DNA of 14,904 bases from JBNJEM01 sp051745935 (GTDB taxonomy: Bacteria > Planctomycetota > Planctomycetia > Pirellulales > Pirellulaceae), in contig JBNJEM010000117.1 of assembly GCA_051745935.1 (NCBI GenBank), positions 1 to 14,904 of the forward strand, in the 5' to 3' direction. Under the pieces are notes generated by a model. The model was not told the DNA's origin. It ran no database searches and worked only from the letters and a program-made list of their open reading frames with translations. The position numbers and the translations under genes are program-made. Shown piece by piece: positions 1 to 8,215 of the stretch. Numbering within the stretch: the stretch's first letter is position 1; each line of letters opens with the position of its first letter.

Positions 1-30
1 GGCCTCGCCTGGCGGGATTGTTGCAAACGG

Positions 31-2475
31 TCAGTGGCGTCCAACCCGCGTTGTTTTGAAAAAGGTCTTCCCATCGCGGCTTTGCCCCCATATCGCGACG
101 GGGTCATCGCCGGCGCCCGGGGGCACGTCGCTGGGCGACGTCCGGACATCATCGTAGCGAATCCACCCGTTGACTTGGCCGAAATCTCCGCTTGCGGTTG
201 CTCCAAACCAGCCGTCCTCTTCTTGCAGTTTGACTTCAAGTGGGTGTTTCTCATCATACACGGCCATGACGGCGGCGATGGACAACCTCCGCGTCTTGTT
301 CACGGTTTCCGCCGTGACGTGCCAATGGTCGGCCACCTGCTCATGGTAAGCCGGTGGGATGCCTTGATTGTACGGTGTATCGAATTGGCTGCTCTGGGAC
401 AAAACCAGTTCTTGGGGGCAGGCCAAGTGCACGTCCAGCGTGGCGTCCTGACGCTGGGAGGTGATCCTCGTGTTTCCGAGGTTCATTTTTTCGAACGCAT
501 GCAGCATCCATTGGAACTGGCTGGGACGGGGAGCCTCGATTTCATCCAGCAACAGAAAGAGGCCGGGACGAAGGAATAGAATATGCCGAACCCATTCACG
601 GAGTTTGCCCGTGTACGCGGGGGTGGCATCTCCGGCGACGTAACAATAGCCGGGTCGATCCTCGAAATCCACAATGGCCCCTTCCGCGGCGGCGGATCGT
701 ATTTTTTGTCCCTCTCCGTTGACCAGTATGCAGTTGTTTGCCTTGGTGGACCGGGTCCATTGGGCGTGATGCGGCTTGCCGTAGGAGGGGCCGTAGTATC
801 CCGAGGGGATGGCGAGGGCGCGTCCGCCTTTCATGATGGCGAACGCGTTTTGGTCCGCGTGGCTGTGCGAGACACTGCCGTAAGGACTGCTCTTGAAGAT
901 CAGGCATGTATCGTGTTGCGGATCCGACACATCGCTGTGCAGTCCCGCCCACCCGACGCTGTTGAACGCCCGGGCATTGGGTATGTCCGTTGGCGTTTGG
1001 GCGGGCAGTTCGTCTTCGTGGAGCAAGGAGAGGAATCCCGTGGAGCCGCCCTGGTAGCCGGGGATTTGCTTGACCCACCAGCCGATATACGGATCGTCGT
1101 ACCGGTGCGCGTGAAAGGCCATCAGTTCCGCGTAACCGCTGCCGCGACGGACTCCCGGACCGCCTTTTTCGGCACTGTCGCCAAAGGGACGGATTTCGCC
1201 ATGATTGGCCGTGCAATAGAAGAAGAAATAGCGGACATTCTTAAAGAATGACCGTTGCCACAAGTTGTAGTTCGCCAGTTGGCGCAGCCCTTCGAACGCC
1301 GGGATATAGAAGGTGTTGTACCAGAGTCCATAGGCCGTCCCTTCCGCCCAACCGCCGTCGATTCCCGCCCAATGAGGGTAGAACGTCAGCAGGGCCTTGA
1401 GCGAGTATGTCAGCCAGGTCTTCGCATCGGGGGTCTCGCGGCCCATTGCCAGGGACATGTCAGTCAAGTAGGCGATGAGTCGCCCGTCATGGCTCGTTCC
1501 AGGATACGTCAGATAATCCCTGCGCTGCAGCCGGCGGAATGTTTGCCCAGCACGCTCGCGGCACATTTTAAAAACAGCTGACTTTTCATTTTCATCGAGG
1601 GCGTCATAAAGCCAGTCATAGGCGATATGGGCGCATTTGGAGAAGGACAGTCCCGGTTCGTCACCCCATTTGGCGCTGACCGACGTGACATCATCATCAT
1701 CGGTGGGCCAGGCGGTGATTTCGAGCAGGATTTTCTTGGCGGCGTCGGCATACTTTTCTTGGCGTGTCATGAGGTAGGCCAGAGCCAGGTCCATTAACGC
1801 GCCGTTGACGTACCCGCGAAAATAGCCGAAGTACTTTTTGTATTCCAACCGCCGCGTGACGGGATCTTCGATCTGGTGGTAGGTCGGGTATTCGGGAACG
1901 CCCTTGGTCAACGCGCGTTCGGCGGCGGCTTTGCAGGCATCCCAGGATGTTGCGCGCGTGGACGACAGGGTCGACCGGACGGCGTCCAAATTGGATTTTG
2001 GGTACAGGATGCGAGGGTGTTCCGCGGGAACGCGGCTGAGAAGATCCGCCGGCTCAATCCAAGGCAGCGCTACCGCGTTTTCTCGGATCGTGAACGATTG
2101 CCTTCCTCGCCGAGCCATCCCGTTTCCATTTTCATCCAGCGCCACCACGTCCCATGCATACGTACCGGCGGGGAATACCTCGTCGGGGCAATGCACGGGG
2201 GACTGCCCCGCGTTTTGACTGTAGAGGCGTTGCCCATCTTCCTTGAATACCTCAACCCGGTAGCTCGCGGCGGAAGGGCAGGGCAGCCACGCCAGGCCGG
2301 GCGGCGATATCCCCAACGCCACGCCATCGTGGGGACGCGGAAAAAGCATGCGCCCGGAGTTTCTCTCCTCCAGGAAACTCGCCGGTTGTTTCGCCCGGGC
2401 GGTTGGCGTTCCCACCGGGAGAATCGCAGTAGCGCCCGAAGCCGCCGCTGCCTTGAGGAAGCTACGTCGTTTCAT
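31..2475 (-). CDS. Tat-exported heparinase II/III-like polysaccharide lyase (DUF4962 type)
   Basis: The product is 814 residues. It starts with a twin-arginine signal (KRRSFLK at residues 2-8, then an Ala-rich stretch ending PTARA near 28), so export of a folded enzyme is expected. Residues about 40-130 resemble the beta-sandwich opening of DUF4962 proteins. Residues about 150-470 look like the alpha/alpha-toroid, with AYDWLYDAL near 285-293 and GGWAEGTAYGLWY at 374-386. Residues about 505-690 match the heparinase II/III C-terminal sheet domain, with SHSHADQN at 536-543. By family knowledge such enzymes cleave uronic-acid polysaccharides by beta-elimination, with Tyr and His as acid/base; the substrate cannot be read from the sequence. 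The ATG at 2475 is preferred over an in-frame GTG at 2508 because AGGAG lies 7 bases upstream and the Tat motif then sits at the terminus. The gene is divergent from the S41 peptidase gene. Confidence 0.88.
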   Translation of the reverse strand: MKRRSFLKAAAASGATAILPVGTPTARAKQPASFLEERNSGRMLFPRPHDGVALGISPPGLAWLPCPSAASYRVEVFKEDGQRLYSQNAGQSPVHCPDEVFPAGTYAWDVVALDENGNGMARRGRQSFTIRENAVALPWIEPADLLSRVPAEHPRILYPKSNLDAVRSTLSSTRATSWDACKAAAERALTKGVPEYPTYHQIEDPVTRRLEYKKYFGYFRGYVNGALMDLALAYLMTRQEKYADAAKKILLEITAWPTDDDDVTSVSAKWGDEPGLSFSKCAHIAYDWLYDALDENEKSAVFKMCRERAGQTFRRLQRRDYLTYPGTSHDGRLIAYLTDMSLAMGRETPDAKTWLTYSLKALLTFYPHWAGIDGGWAEGTAYGLWYNTFYIPAFEGLRQLANYNLWQRSFFKNVRYFFFYCTANHGEIRPFGDSAEKGGPGVRRGSGYAELMAFHAHRYDDPYIGWWVKQIPGYQGGSTGFLSLLHEDELPAQTPTDIPNARAFNSVGWAGLHSDVSDPQHDTCLIFKSSPYGSVSHSHADQNAFAIMKGGRALAIPSGYYGPSYGKPHHAQWTRSTKANNCILVNGEGQKIRSAAAEGAIVDFEDRPGYCYVAGDATPAYTGKLREWVRHILFLRPGLFLLLDEIEAPRPSQFQWMLHAFEKMNLGNTRITSQRQDATLDVHLACPQELVLSQSSQFDTPYNQGIPPAYHEQVADHWHVTAETVNKTRRLSIAAVMAVYDEKHPLEVKLQEEDGWFGATASGDFGQVNGWIRYDDVRTSPSDVPPGAGDDPVAIWGQSRDGKTFFKTTRVGRH

Positions 2476-2482
2476 GACCTGG

Positions 2483-2487
2483 CTCCT
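2483..2487 (-). promoter_or_regulatory. Ribosome binding site fixing the lyase start
   Basis: Read on the minus strand this is AGGAG, 7 bases before the ATG at 2475-2473. It favours that ATG over the GTG 33 bases further upstream, which would put 11 extra residues ahead of the Tat signal. Confidence 0.7.
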
Positions 2488-2784
2488 GTATGATTGGGAA
2501 ATCTTCACCTGATGCTAAGTCCCTTGCCGCCATCTAGCTTCGGGCGCGGGCGAGGGCGCGTCAATCGGGCACCACGATTTGACCGCCACGATGGTCGTGC
2601 GTATGATTTTGCGACGCCCAACTAAAGAGAGCGGCTCAGGACGGGCCTCGCGCGGCTGGAAGCGCGAATGAGCGGAACGCGTCGTGGGTGGTGGGTCGTG
2701 CCGGTGGTCGGAGAGCGATATAACACGGCCAACCACTCTAAAGAGACCGTCATGGTCCATCTGTAAGGGTTAGGCCAGACGTGT

Positions 2785-2809
2785 CGGCGAGTTCGCCGCT
2801 TGTTTTTTT
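2785..2809 (+). terminator. Hairpin plus T-run, possible intrinsic terminator or operator dyad
   Basis: CGGCGA-GT-TCGCCG (2785-2798) is a perfect inverted repeat, best drawn as a 5-bp stem with an AGTT loop. It is followed by CTTG and seven T residues. On the plus strand this has the form of a Rho-independent terminator, yet no plus-strand gene lies upstream within the window. Because its T-run abuts the -35 box of the peptidase promoter, an operator role is an equal alternative. Confidence 0.4.
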
Positions 2810-2836
2810 GACCAGGGGCAAAACGGGTTTTATATT
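2808..2836 (+). promoter_or_regulatory. Sigma-70-type promoter for the S41 peptidase gene
   Basis: TTGACC at 2808-2813 and TATATT at 2831-2836 are separated by exactly 17 bases; each matches the housekeeping consensus at five of six positions. Transcription would start near 2843 and give an approximately 170-base leader before the ATG at 3014. The call rests on consensus match and placement only. Confidence 0.55.
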
Positions 2837-3013
2837 CTAAGTGGTCGACGCTCCGTTCTCTCCGTGGTCGGCCAGCCTTACCTACATCGGTACGAGCCGG
2901 GCGTTCGCGTGGAGCGCATGAGGGCGTGTGGGTTTCACCAAGCACGCCCAGTAATGCCCCGCGGTGGCCTGTTTGTTTCGTACCTTCCCGCCGAGCTACG
3001 ATGGATCGACACT

Positions 3014-4684
3014 ATGCGAATTGCTTTTTCCCTCGGGCGCAAATGGATCTGGCTGACACTGCTCGTTGGCATCTGTTTGAAATCGGCGCCGGCCCCAGCG
3101 CAAGTTCGGATCCCCGCCGCCGCCGTGGCGAATCAGGAGACGCTGGAAGGCGTTTTGCGTCAGGGCAAGTTGATGGAGGAGGAGCGGCGATGGCGGGACG
3201 CGCTGGATCACTACCAGGACGCGTTGCGCGGTCACCCGGAGTGGCGCGAGTTGCGACACCGGCTCGCGGTGGCTCGGACGCACATGGACGTGGCCCGGCG
3301 GTACTCGGATTCCAGCTTTGTGGAGTCAGTCCGGAAGCTGAGTGAGCAGGAGGCGCAGGATCTGCTTTCGGAGGTTCTTTTGAAAATCGACACCTATCAC
3401 GTCAGCACCCCCGCGTGGGATGAGTTGGTCGCTCGAGGCGTGCTTAACCTGAGAATTGCCCCGTCCGAACCGGCATTTGTTAATCGTTTCCCGCAACCGG
3501 TTTCGGCGGAGGTGAGCGACCGGTTCACGCAGGATGTTGAGCGGATCCTGGATGGGAACCGGATACAAAGTCGCCTTCAGGCCCAAGAGGTTATCGCGTC
3601 GATTACTCCAATCGCTGTCCGGGACCTCTCGGTTTCCCCCCAGGCCGCCGTTCTGGAATTTACCTGTGCCGCCGTCCACTCGCTTGATCAGTATTCTTCA
3701 TATCTCACGGGTGAGCAGCTGGACGAGGTCTTTTCCCAGATCGAAGGGAGTTTCGTGGGGTTGGGGATCGAACTGAAGACGGAGGACGATGACCTACTGA
3801 TCGTCGACGTGATTCCAGGGGGCCCAGCCGAGGAAGCGGGAATCGCGCCGCGGGATCGAATCATCGAGGTGGATGGCAAGACGACGCGCGAAGTTTCGAC
3901 GGACACGGCGGCGGATATGTTGAAAGGGCCCGCGCTCAGTGACGTGGAGCTTGTGATTCGTTCACCGGACGGGACTGCGCGGCGTGAACGGATACAACGA
4001 CGTCGCGTCGAGGTTCCAAGTGTCCAGGACGTGAAGATGCTTGACGAGGCGGACGGCGTGGCGTATCTGAAAATCGCGAGTTTTCAGAAGAGCACGAGCC
4101 GGGACGTGGACAGTGCCTTGTGGAAGCTTCAACGGCAGGGCATGCGTTCGCTGATCGTGGATGTCCGGGGGAACCCGGGAGGACTTCTGAACGCTTCGGT
4201 GGAAGTGGCTGACAAGTTTTTGACAGACGGAGCCATCGTGTCAACTCGCGGTCGAAATGGGCGGGAAGATTTTGATTATCGAGCACACGAAGTAGGCACT
4301 TGGCGGATTCCGTTGATCGTGCTCATTGATCATGACTCGGCCAGTGCGAGTGAGATTTTCGCGGGAGCCATCCATGACCAACGGCGAGGCACGGTGGTGG
4401 GCCAGAGAAGTTATGGGAAAGGAAGCGTGCAGGGGATCTTTCCGCTGAGTCAATACAAGGCGGGGATTCGGGTTACAACCGCCAAGTTTTGCTCGCCCAG
4501 CGGTCGAGAGATCAGCCATGGGGGCGTGGTTCCCGATATTGTGGTGGAAGAGGAAGCACGCCACGTCGTGGCTCGTCCCACGGAGGGGGCCGAGATACCC
4601 GCCGACGAGGCTGATTCGACGTTGGAAATGGCGCTGGATGTCGCTCGGAAATCGACAAACTACACCGCTGCCGGGCCCCGGTGA
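3014..4684 (+). CDS. Secreted S41 family C-terminal processing peptidase with PDZ domain
   Basis: The product is 556 residues. Residues 1-30 form a Sec signal peptide (basic start, hydrophobic WIWLTLLVGICL core, APAPAQ cleavage region). Residues about 42-100 are a helical segment resembling one or two TPR-like repeats. A PDZ domain spans about 240-320 (GSFVGLGIEL, then PGGPAEEAGI). The S41 core spans about 345-510, with VRGNPGGLL at 384-392, SASASE at 442-447, YGKGSVQ at 467-473 and GGVVPDIVV near 503-511. Ser444 and Lys469 are 25 residues apart, as in the Ser/Lys dyad of Prc/CtpB-type proteases. It should trim C-termini of envelope proteins. The ATG at 3014 is chosen because the signal peptide starts there, although its ribosome binding site is weak. 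The next gene begins 78 bases downstream, so co-transcription is plausible. Confidence 0.92.
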   Translation: MRIAFSLGRKWIWLTLLVGICLKSAPAPAQVRIPAAAVANQETLEGVLRQGKLMEEERRWRDALDHYQDALRGHPEWRELRHRLAVARTHMDVARRYSDSSFVESVRKLSEQEAQDLLSEVLLKIDTYHVSTPAWDELVARGVLNLRIAPSEPAFVNRFPQPVSAEVSDRFTQDVERILDGNRIQSRLQAQEVIASITPIAVRDLSVSPQAAVLEFTCAAVHSLDQYSSYLTGEQLDEVFSQIEGSFVGLGIELKTEDDDLLIVDVIPGGPAEEAGIAPRDRIIEVDGKTTREVSTDTAADMLKGPALSDVELVIRSPDGTARRERIQRRRVEVPSVQDVKMLDEADGVAYLKIASFQKSTSRDVDSALWKLQRQGMRSLIVDVRGNPGGLLNASVEVADKFLTDGAIVSTRGRNGREDFDYRAHEVGTWRIPLIVLIDHDSASASEIFAGAIHDQRRGTVVGQRSYGKGSVQGIFPLSQYKAGIRVTTAKFCSPSGREISHGGVVPDIVVEEEARHVVARPTEGAEIPADEADSTLEMALDVARKSTNYTAAGPR

Positions 4685-4762
4685 CATGGTCGTCGAGCGG
4701 GCGCCCCGCGTGTGAGGTTCGTCCCGTTCACGCTTGGAAGCCATAACAAAAGCCTTAGGATC

Positions 4763-7636
4763 ATGTTTTTTCGCCTGGCTCACTTAGTCACGCACCGTTG
4801 GATGTTGGTTGTGGCGATTTGGCTTGCCGCGGTCGGCATCGTGCGTGTAACGGCGCCCCGGTGGGAAAACATCACGCACGACGGCGACTTTGCCTATCTG
4901 CCCGGCGATATGCCGAGCGTGGTGGGCGAACGGTGGATGACCGAGGCTTTTCCGCGACAACGGGGTCGCAGTCAGGTGGTCGTGGCGATTGCACGTCGGC
5001 ACGCGGCGATGACCCGGCGTGACATTGATGTGGCCTATGATGTGGCCCGCCGACTCAAGAATTTGTTGGCCGCGGCGCGGTTAGCCCGAGCTCGGGAGCT
5101 GAAAGGCAAGGAGACGAGGTTGCGGCGAGACGGACAGCGTGGCTTGGCCGACGACGTGCATGCGGAATTCTCGCGGGCCGTCGAGCAGGCGGGCGACGCC
5201 CTGGAGGAAGCCCTGTCGCTGGACGAGAGACTGGCGGCGAATTGGGGAGAGCGGATTGAGGCCAATCCGGCGGTGGCGGCGGCTGAACCGCCGCGATTGG
5301 CGGAAATCTATCATAATCGGGCCCTGTTGAACTCGCTCACCGGCAACGCCGAAGCGGCCCTTGAAGACCGATCCCTGGCCGGAAAACTCAACCCTCGCTT
5401 GTCGGATGCCGGCGATCACGTCCTGCCCAAGGGGGCGGCCACGCTTCCTCTGATTGATGTGTGGACGTGGCGGGAGGACTTTTTTGGGGACAAGTTGGTG
5501 AGCCGGGACCACTGTGTTCGGCTCGTGGTATTGCAGCTCACCAGCGAATTCATGGCCGTTGACAATATCGCGGTCGTGGAGCGGATCGAAGCCGAATTGG
5601 CGCCCGTGCGGAAAGATATTGACCAGTGGACGGAACGCGGTTTGTCGGTCGTCCAATCGGGTTCCGCGGCGGTGGGGGCTGACCTGTTGCGCACGGCGGC
5701 CAGCAGCATTAAGCACACGGAACTGTTCACCGTGGTCCTGGTCGTGCTTATCTTGGCCTTCGTCTATCGCTCGCCACTCCTCGTTGTGCTGCCCGTCGTG
5801 ACGATCCTGGTGTCGCTGGTCGTCTCGACCGGATTGGTGGCCCTGTTAACGCAACTGTCATCGGTCCCCGGCTTCGGGTGGTGGACGCTCAAGGTTTTCT
5901 CAACCACGAGAATCTTCGTCGTTGTGATTCTCTTCGGGGCCGGCACGGACTACTGCCTGTTCCTCATCGCGCGTTACAAGGAGGAACTCGAAGCCGGCCT
6001 GGCGCACGACGCGGCTGTCTCGGCCGCCTTGGCCAAGGTCGGCCACGCGCTGTTGGCCAGTGCTCTGACCACCGTCTTGGGGTTGAGCATGATGTTCTTT
6101 GCCGAGTTTGGCAAGTTTCGCTATAGTGGCCCGGTCATCGCATTGTGCCTTGCGGTCACTCTGTTGACATGCACGACACTCACTCCGGCCATCATGACGG
6201 GGTTGGGCCCCGTATTGTTCTGGCCGTTTGGCGTCGGGGGCGGGCGCCGTGGTTCAACCGCCAGCCAGCACGGCGTTCGTCCGGGACGCGATGCCCGGCC
6301 AGGCGGGGCCGCCATGTGGCACTTCATCGCCCGCTCCCTAGTGCGGCGCCCCGGCTCCGTGTTGGTCGTCTCCGTACTCGCGCTGTCCCCGTTGGCCGTT
6401 TATGGCGTCGTGCATGGGCGGGATGTGACCTATGATTTCTTGAGTGGACTGCCGCCACAGTGTCCCAGCAAGCAAGGGGTCGAAGCCCTGCGCCCTCACT
6501 TCCCGGTGGGGGAAAGTGGGCCGGTGACCGTGTTGGTGAAGAAGGAACAGGCGAGGTTCCAATCGACGGAGGGGCGTGCACGAATCCGTGGTCTGTCCGA
6601 CCAGCTTCATCTGCCGGGTGTCCAAACCGTTCGCAGCATGGAAGATCCATTGGGCGACTATGCCCCGGGCGAGAAGCCAGGCATTCTCAGTTCCCGGGGC
6701 CGGCGGCTACGCATGCTCCGCGCCCACCCGCGCACCAGGGAGATCTTCGTGGCTCAGTCGCCTGAATTAGCGGGTGACGTGGCCCGTTTCGAAGTGATCC
6801 TGAAACATAACCCGTTCTCGCTCGACGCGATCCAGGTGGTTGATCGCATCGAAGACAAATTACAGGCACTGACCCAGCGGGCGGACGCGTTTTGGTCCGG
6901 CGCCGAATATGCCCTGACCGGAACCACGGCCGGAATCCGAGACTTGCGGGCGGTCACGCGCCGGGACAATATCCGCATCAAAATCCTGGTCGTCCTCGTT
7001 GTCCTGGCCGTCTTGTTGGGCATACTTAAAAGGCCTAGGTCACCCATTCAGGGGTCCGCTCACCAGGGCCGGGTTGGAAGTGGAGGCCAGGTGGGGGCGG
7101 CGGCCGTTAGACAACCCACGGTTTGTCTCTATCTGATGGCGACCGTGCTTTTCAGCTATTACATCACCATGGGCATTACCACGCTGTTCTTCTCCATCGC
7201 CTACGGAGACTCGTATCAAGGCCTGGACTGGAAAGTTCCCTTATTCTTGTTCGTGATCCTTGTTGCCGTGGGGCAGGACTACAATCTCTATCTAACCACT
7301 CGCGTATTTGAAGAACAGGGGCGGCTGGGCCCTTACGCGGGATTGCGGCGGGCCGTGGTCCGAACCGGTGGTATCATCACCAGTTGTGGCATCATCATGG
7401 CCGGTACGTTTTTTTCCATGACCAGTGGCGCGTGGGGCTCGCTGCTTCCCTTCCTGCCCGAATCCATGTCCCCACCTTACGGGGCCCTGCGAAGCATTGT
7501 TGAAATGGGGTTCGCATTGGCCGTTGGCGTCCTGCTGGACACGTTCGTGGTACGTTCTCTCTTGGTGCCCTCATTCCTCGCCCTCGCGGTCGGTTGGCGT
7601 AAACGGACCGCCATTCGCACTTCTGGAGAGGCGTGA
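4763..7636 (+). CDS. MMPL family (RND superfamily) membrane transporter with enlarged porter domain
   Basis: The product is 957 residues and has the duplicated RND plan: TM1 at about 11-31, a large extracytoplasmic loop to about 320, a TM bundle at about 321-490, a linker, a second loop at about 555-735, and a final TM bundle. Each half carries a conserved Asp-Tyr pair in the helix equivalent to the MmpL3 proton relay: GAGTDYCLFL (D396, Y397) and AVGQDYNLYL (D839, Y840). By family knowledge these proteins use proton flow to move lipids or hydrophobic compounds; the cargo here is unknown. The first loop has a long insertion (about 95-245) with a TPR-like segment. Another loop (about 755-783, Gly/Arg-rich) separates two helices of the second bundle. 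The ATG at 4763 places TM1 near the terminus, but its AGGA is only 2 bases away; an in-frame GTG at 4712 would add 17 residues. Confidence 0.9.
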   Translation: MFFRLAHLVTHRWMLVVAIWLAAVGIVRVTAPRWENITHDGDFAYLPGDMPSVVGERWMTEAFPRQRGRSQVVVAIARRHAAMTRRDIDVAYDVARRLKNLLAAARLARARELKGKETRLRRDGQRGLADDVHAEFSRAVEQAGDALEEALSLDERLAANWGERIEANPAVAAAEPPRLAEIYHNRALLNSLTGNAEAALEDRSLAGKLNPRLSDAGDHVLPKGAATLPLIDVWTWREDFFGDKLVSRDHCVRLVVLQLTSEFMAVDNIAVVERIEAELAPVRKDIDQWTERGLSVVQSGSAAVGADLLRTAASSIKHTELFTVVLVVLILAFVYRSPLLVVLPVVTILVSLVVSTGLVALLTQLSSVPGFGWWTLKVFSTTRIFVVVILFGAGTDYCLFLIARYKEELEAGLAHDAAVSAALAKVGHALLASALTTVLGLSMMFFAEFGKFRYSGPVIALCLAVTLLTCTTLTPAIMTGLGPVLFWPFGVGGGRRGSTASQHGVRPGRDARPGGAAMWHFIARSLVRRPGSVLVVSVLALSPLAVYGVVHGRDVTYDFLSGLPPQCPSKQGVEALRPHFPVGESGPVTVLVKKEQARFQSTEGRARIRGLSDQLHLPGVQTVRSMEDPLGDYAPGEKPGILSSRGRRLRMLRAHPRTREIFVAQSPELAGDVARFEVILKHNPFSLDAIQVVDRIEDKLQALTQRADAFWSGAEYALTGTTAGIRDLRAVTRRDNIRIKILVVLVVLAVLLGILKRPRSPIQGSAHQGRVGSGGQVGAAAVRQPTVCLYLMATVLFSYYITMGITTLFFSIAYGDSYQGLDWKVPLFLFVILVAVGQDYNLYLTTRVFEEQGRLGPYAGLRRAVVRTGGIITSCGIIMAGTFFSMTSGAWGSLLPFLPESMSPPYGALRSIVEMGFALAVGVLLDTFVVRSLLVPSFLALAVGWRKRTAIRTSGEA

Positions 7637-7890
7637 CAGGGTGCTGCAGGGACTTCGAGTTTTCATCGCTCAGCTTCGCACCGGTACGTCGGCTCGCCCC
7701 CTGGCGGTCCCGATCGTGGCGTCCGTGAAACCCTGCTCGGACACCGCCCTTGCCCAGTAAGCATGCAGAGCGTGCCTGCGTGGCGCGCATGTTTTCACGA
7801 TATTGTTTAAATTCCAGAACGGGTAAAAAAAGACGTAAGTTGTTGTAGTGAAGAGATTAACGAGTTTTGTCCGGGCGCGGTGGTTTCCCG

Positions 7891-7907
7891 TTGGCACTCG
7901 CCTTGCG
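7891..7907 (+). promoter_or_regulatory. Sigma-54 (RpoN) -24/-12 promoter upstream of glnA
   Basis: TTGGCAC at 7891-7897, five bases, then TTGCG at 7903-7907 match the RpoN consensus TGGCAC-N5-TTGCW except for the last base. The invariant GG and GC are spaced by exactly 10 bases. A transcript would start near 7918, about 300 bases ahead of the glnA GTG. The AT-rich patch just upstream would suit DNA bending between a distant activator site and the promoter. Control of glnA by RpoN and NtrC is established in proteobacteria; its use here is inferred from sequence match and context. Confidence 0.68.
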
Positions 7908-8053
7908 TTACCACGAACCGCATCAGCCGCGTCTGTTCGCCGGGGCCGTGGTCGCTGTGAGAGCGGGGTGATGCGAAGTCGATTTCGCGGCACGCGCCGT
8001 GGGCGGTTTCGAAAAGGTTCACGGCTCGGCGGAGAGGCACGCGATTGATGGCG

Positions 8054-8065
8054 TGGGCCGGCCCA
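8054..8065. repeat. 12-base perfect palindrome in the glnA leader
   Basis: TGGGCCGGCCCA is self-complementary. It lies within the predicted untranslated leader, about 150 bases before the start codon. It could be a protein-binding dyad, but such palindromes arise easily by chance in GC-rich DNA. Confidence 0.35.
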
Positions 8066-8124
8066 ACCCGGCGCGCATTCGGTGGAGCGGCGCGCGGGCA
8101 AGTGTTCCGGGGTGTGCGTTTGCA

Positions 8125-8146
8125 TGGTTCCGATGTCATGGAACCA
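8125..8146 (+). promoter_or_regulatory. Hairpin in the glnA 5' leader
   Basis: TGGTTCC (8125-8131) and GGAACCA (8140-8146) form a perfect 7-bp stem around an 8-base loop, 69 bases before the glnA start. No T-run follows, so it is not a simple terminator. It may be part of leader structure. No known riboswitch class was recognised. Confidence 0.4.
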
Positions 8147-8205
8147 GCGGACGGCGGTTCGGGGTGAGCGTATGGTGATTGGTTAATGCGGTTCGTTAGA
8201 GAAAA

Positions 8206-8210
8206 GGGAG
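8206..8210 (+). promoter_or_regulatory. Ribosome binding site fixing a GTG start for glnA
   Basis: GGGAG ends 5 bases before the GTG at 8216. The protein then begins (M)TPKEVL, the usual glutamine synthetase N-terminus, so this start is preferred over the in-frame ATG at 8186. Confidence 0.7.
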
Positions 8211-8215
8211 ACAAG

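Larger units (their letters stand above)
2476..3013. other. Divergent intergenic region between lyase and S41 peptidase
   Basis: This 538-base spacer separates two divergent genes. Short open frames on both strands have Arg/Pro-rich translations typical of GC-rich non-coding DNA, and none has a recognisable domain. It holds the lyase ribosome binding site, a 14-base dyad followed by a T-run (2785-2809), and a good sigma-70-type promoter for the peptidase (2808-2836). No convincing minus-strand promoter for the lyase was found. The stretch 2840-3013 would be an approximately 170-base leader of the peptidase mRNA. An in-frame GTG at 2864 could extend the peptidase by 50 residues, but that extension would bury its signal peptide. 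Confidence 0.6.
7637..8215. other. Intergenic region with nitrogen-type promoter and long glnA leader
   Basis: This 579-base spacer lies between the MMPL gene and glnA. No credible coding sequence was seen in it. From left to right it holds GC-rich dyad-like sequence (about 7765-7797), an AT-rich patch (about 7798-7870), a sigma-54 promoter (7891-7907), and an approximately 300-base transcribed leader with a 12-base palindrome (8054-8065) and a 7-bp hairpin (8125-8146). A 17-base stretch at about 7774-7790 has TGC and GCA ends like an NtrC site, but its interior does not match, so it is not called. No clear terminator for the MMPL gene was seen. Confidence 0.6.

Noticed and set aside
583..1251. 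222-residue plus-strand open frame within the lyase gene
   Set aside because: It is antisense to a well-supported enzyme whose motifs span the same bases, and its translation shows no domain.
2515..2945. Short minus-strand open frames in the lyase-peptidase spacer
   Set aside because: Arg/Pro-rich translations with no domains or good ribosome binding sites; they fit chance open frames in GC-rich DNA.
2864..3013. 50-residue N-terminal extension of the S41 peptidase from a GTG
   Set aside because: It would place a clear Sec signal peptide internally; the extension has no domain-like features.
6980..7130. Possible frameshift in the MMPL gene where a Gly/Arg-rich stretch interrupts two helices
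   Set aside because: The reading frame stays open and the hydrophobic helix resumes in the same frame, so an inserted loop explains it better than a sequencing error.
7774..7790. NtrC-type enhancer site upstream of the sigma-54 promoter
   Set aside because: Only the outer TGC and GCA and a few inner pairs fit; the interior lacks the consensus dyad, so it is mentioned but not annotated.
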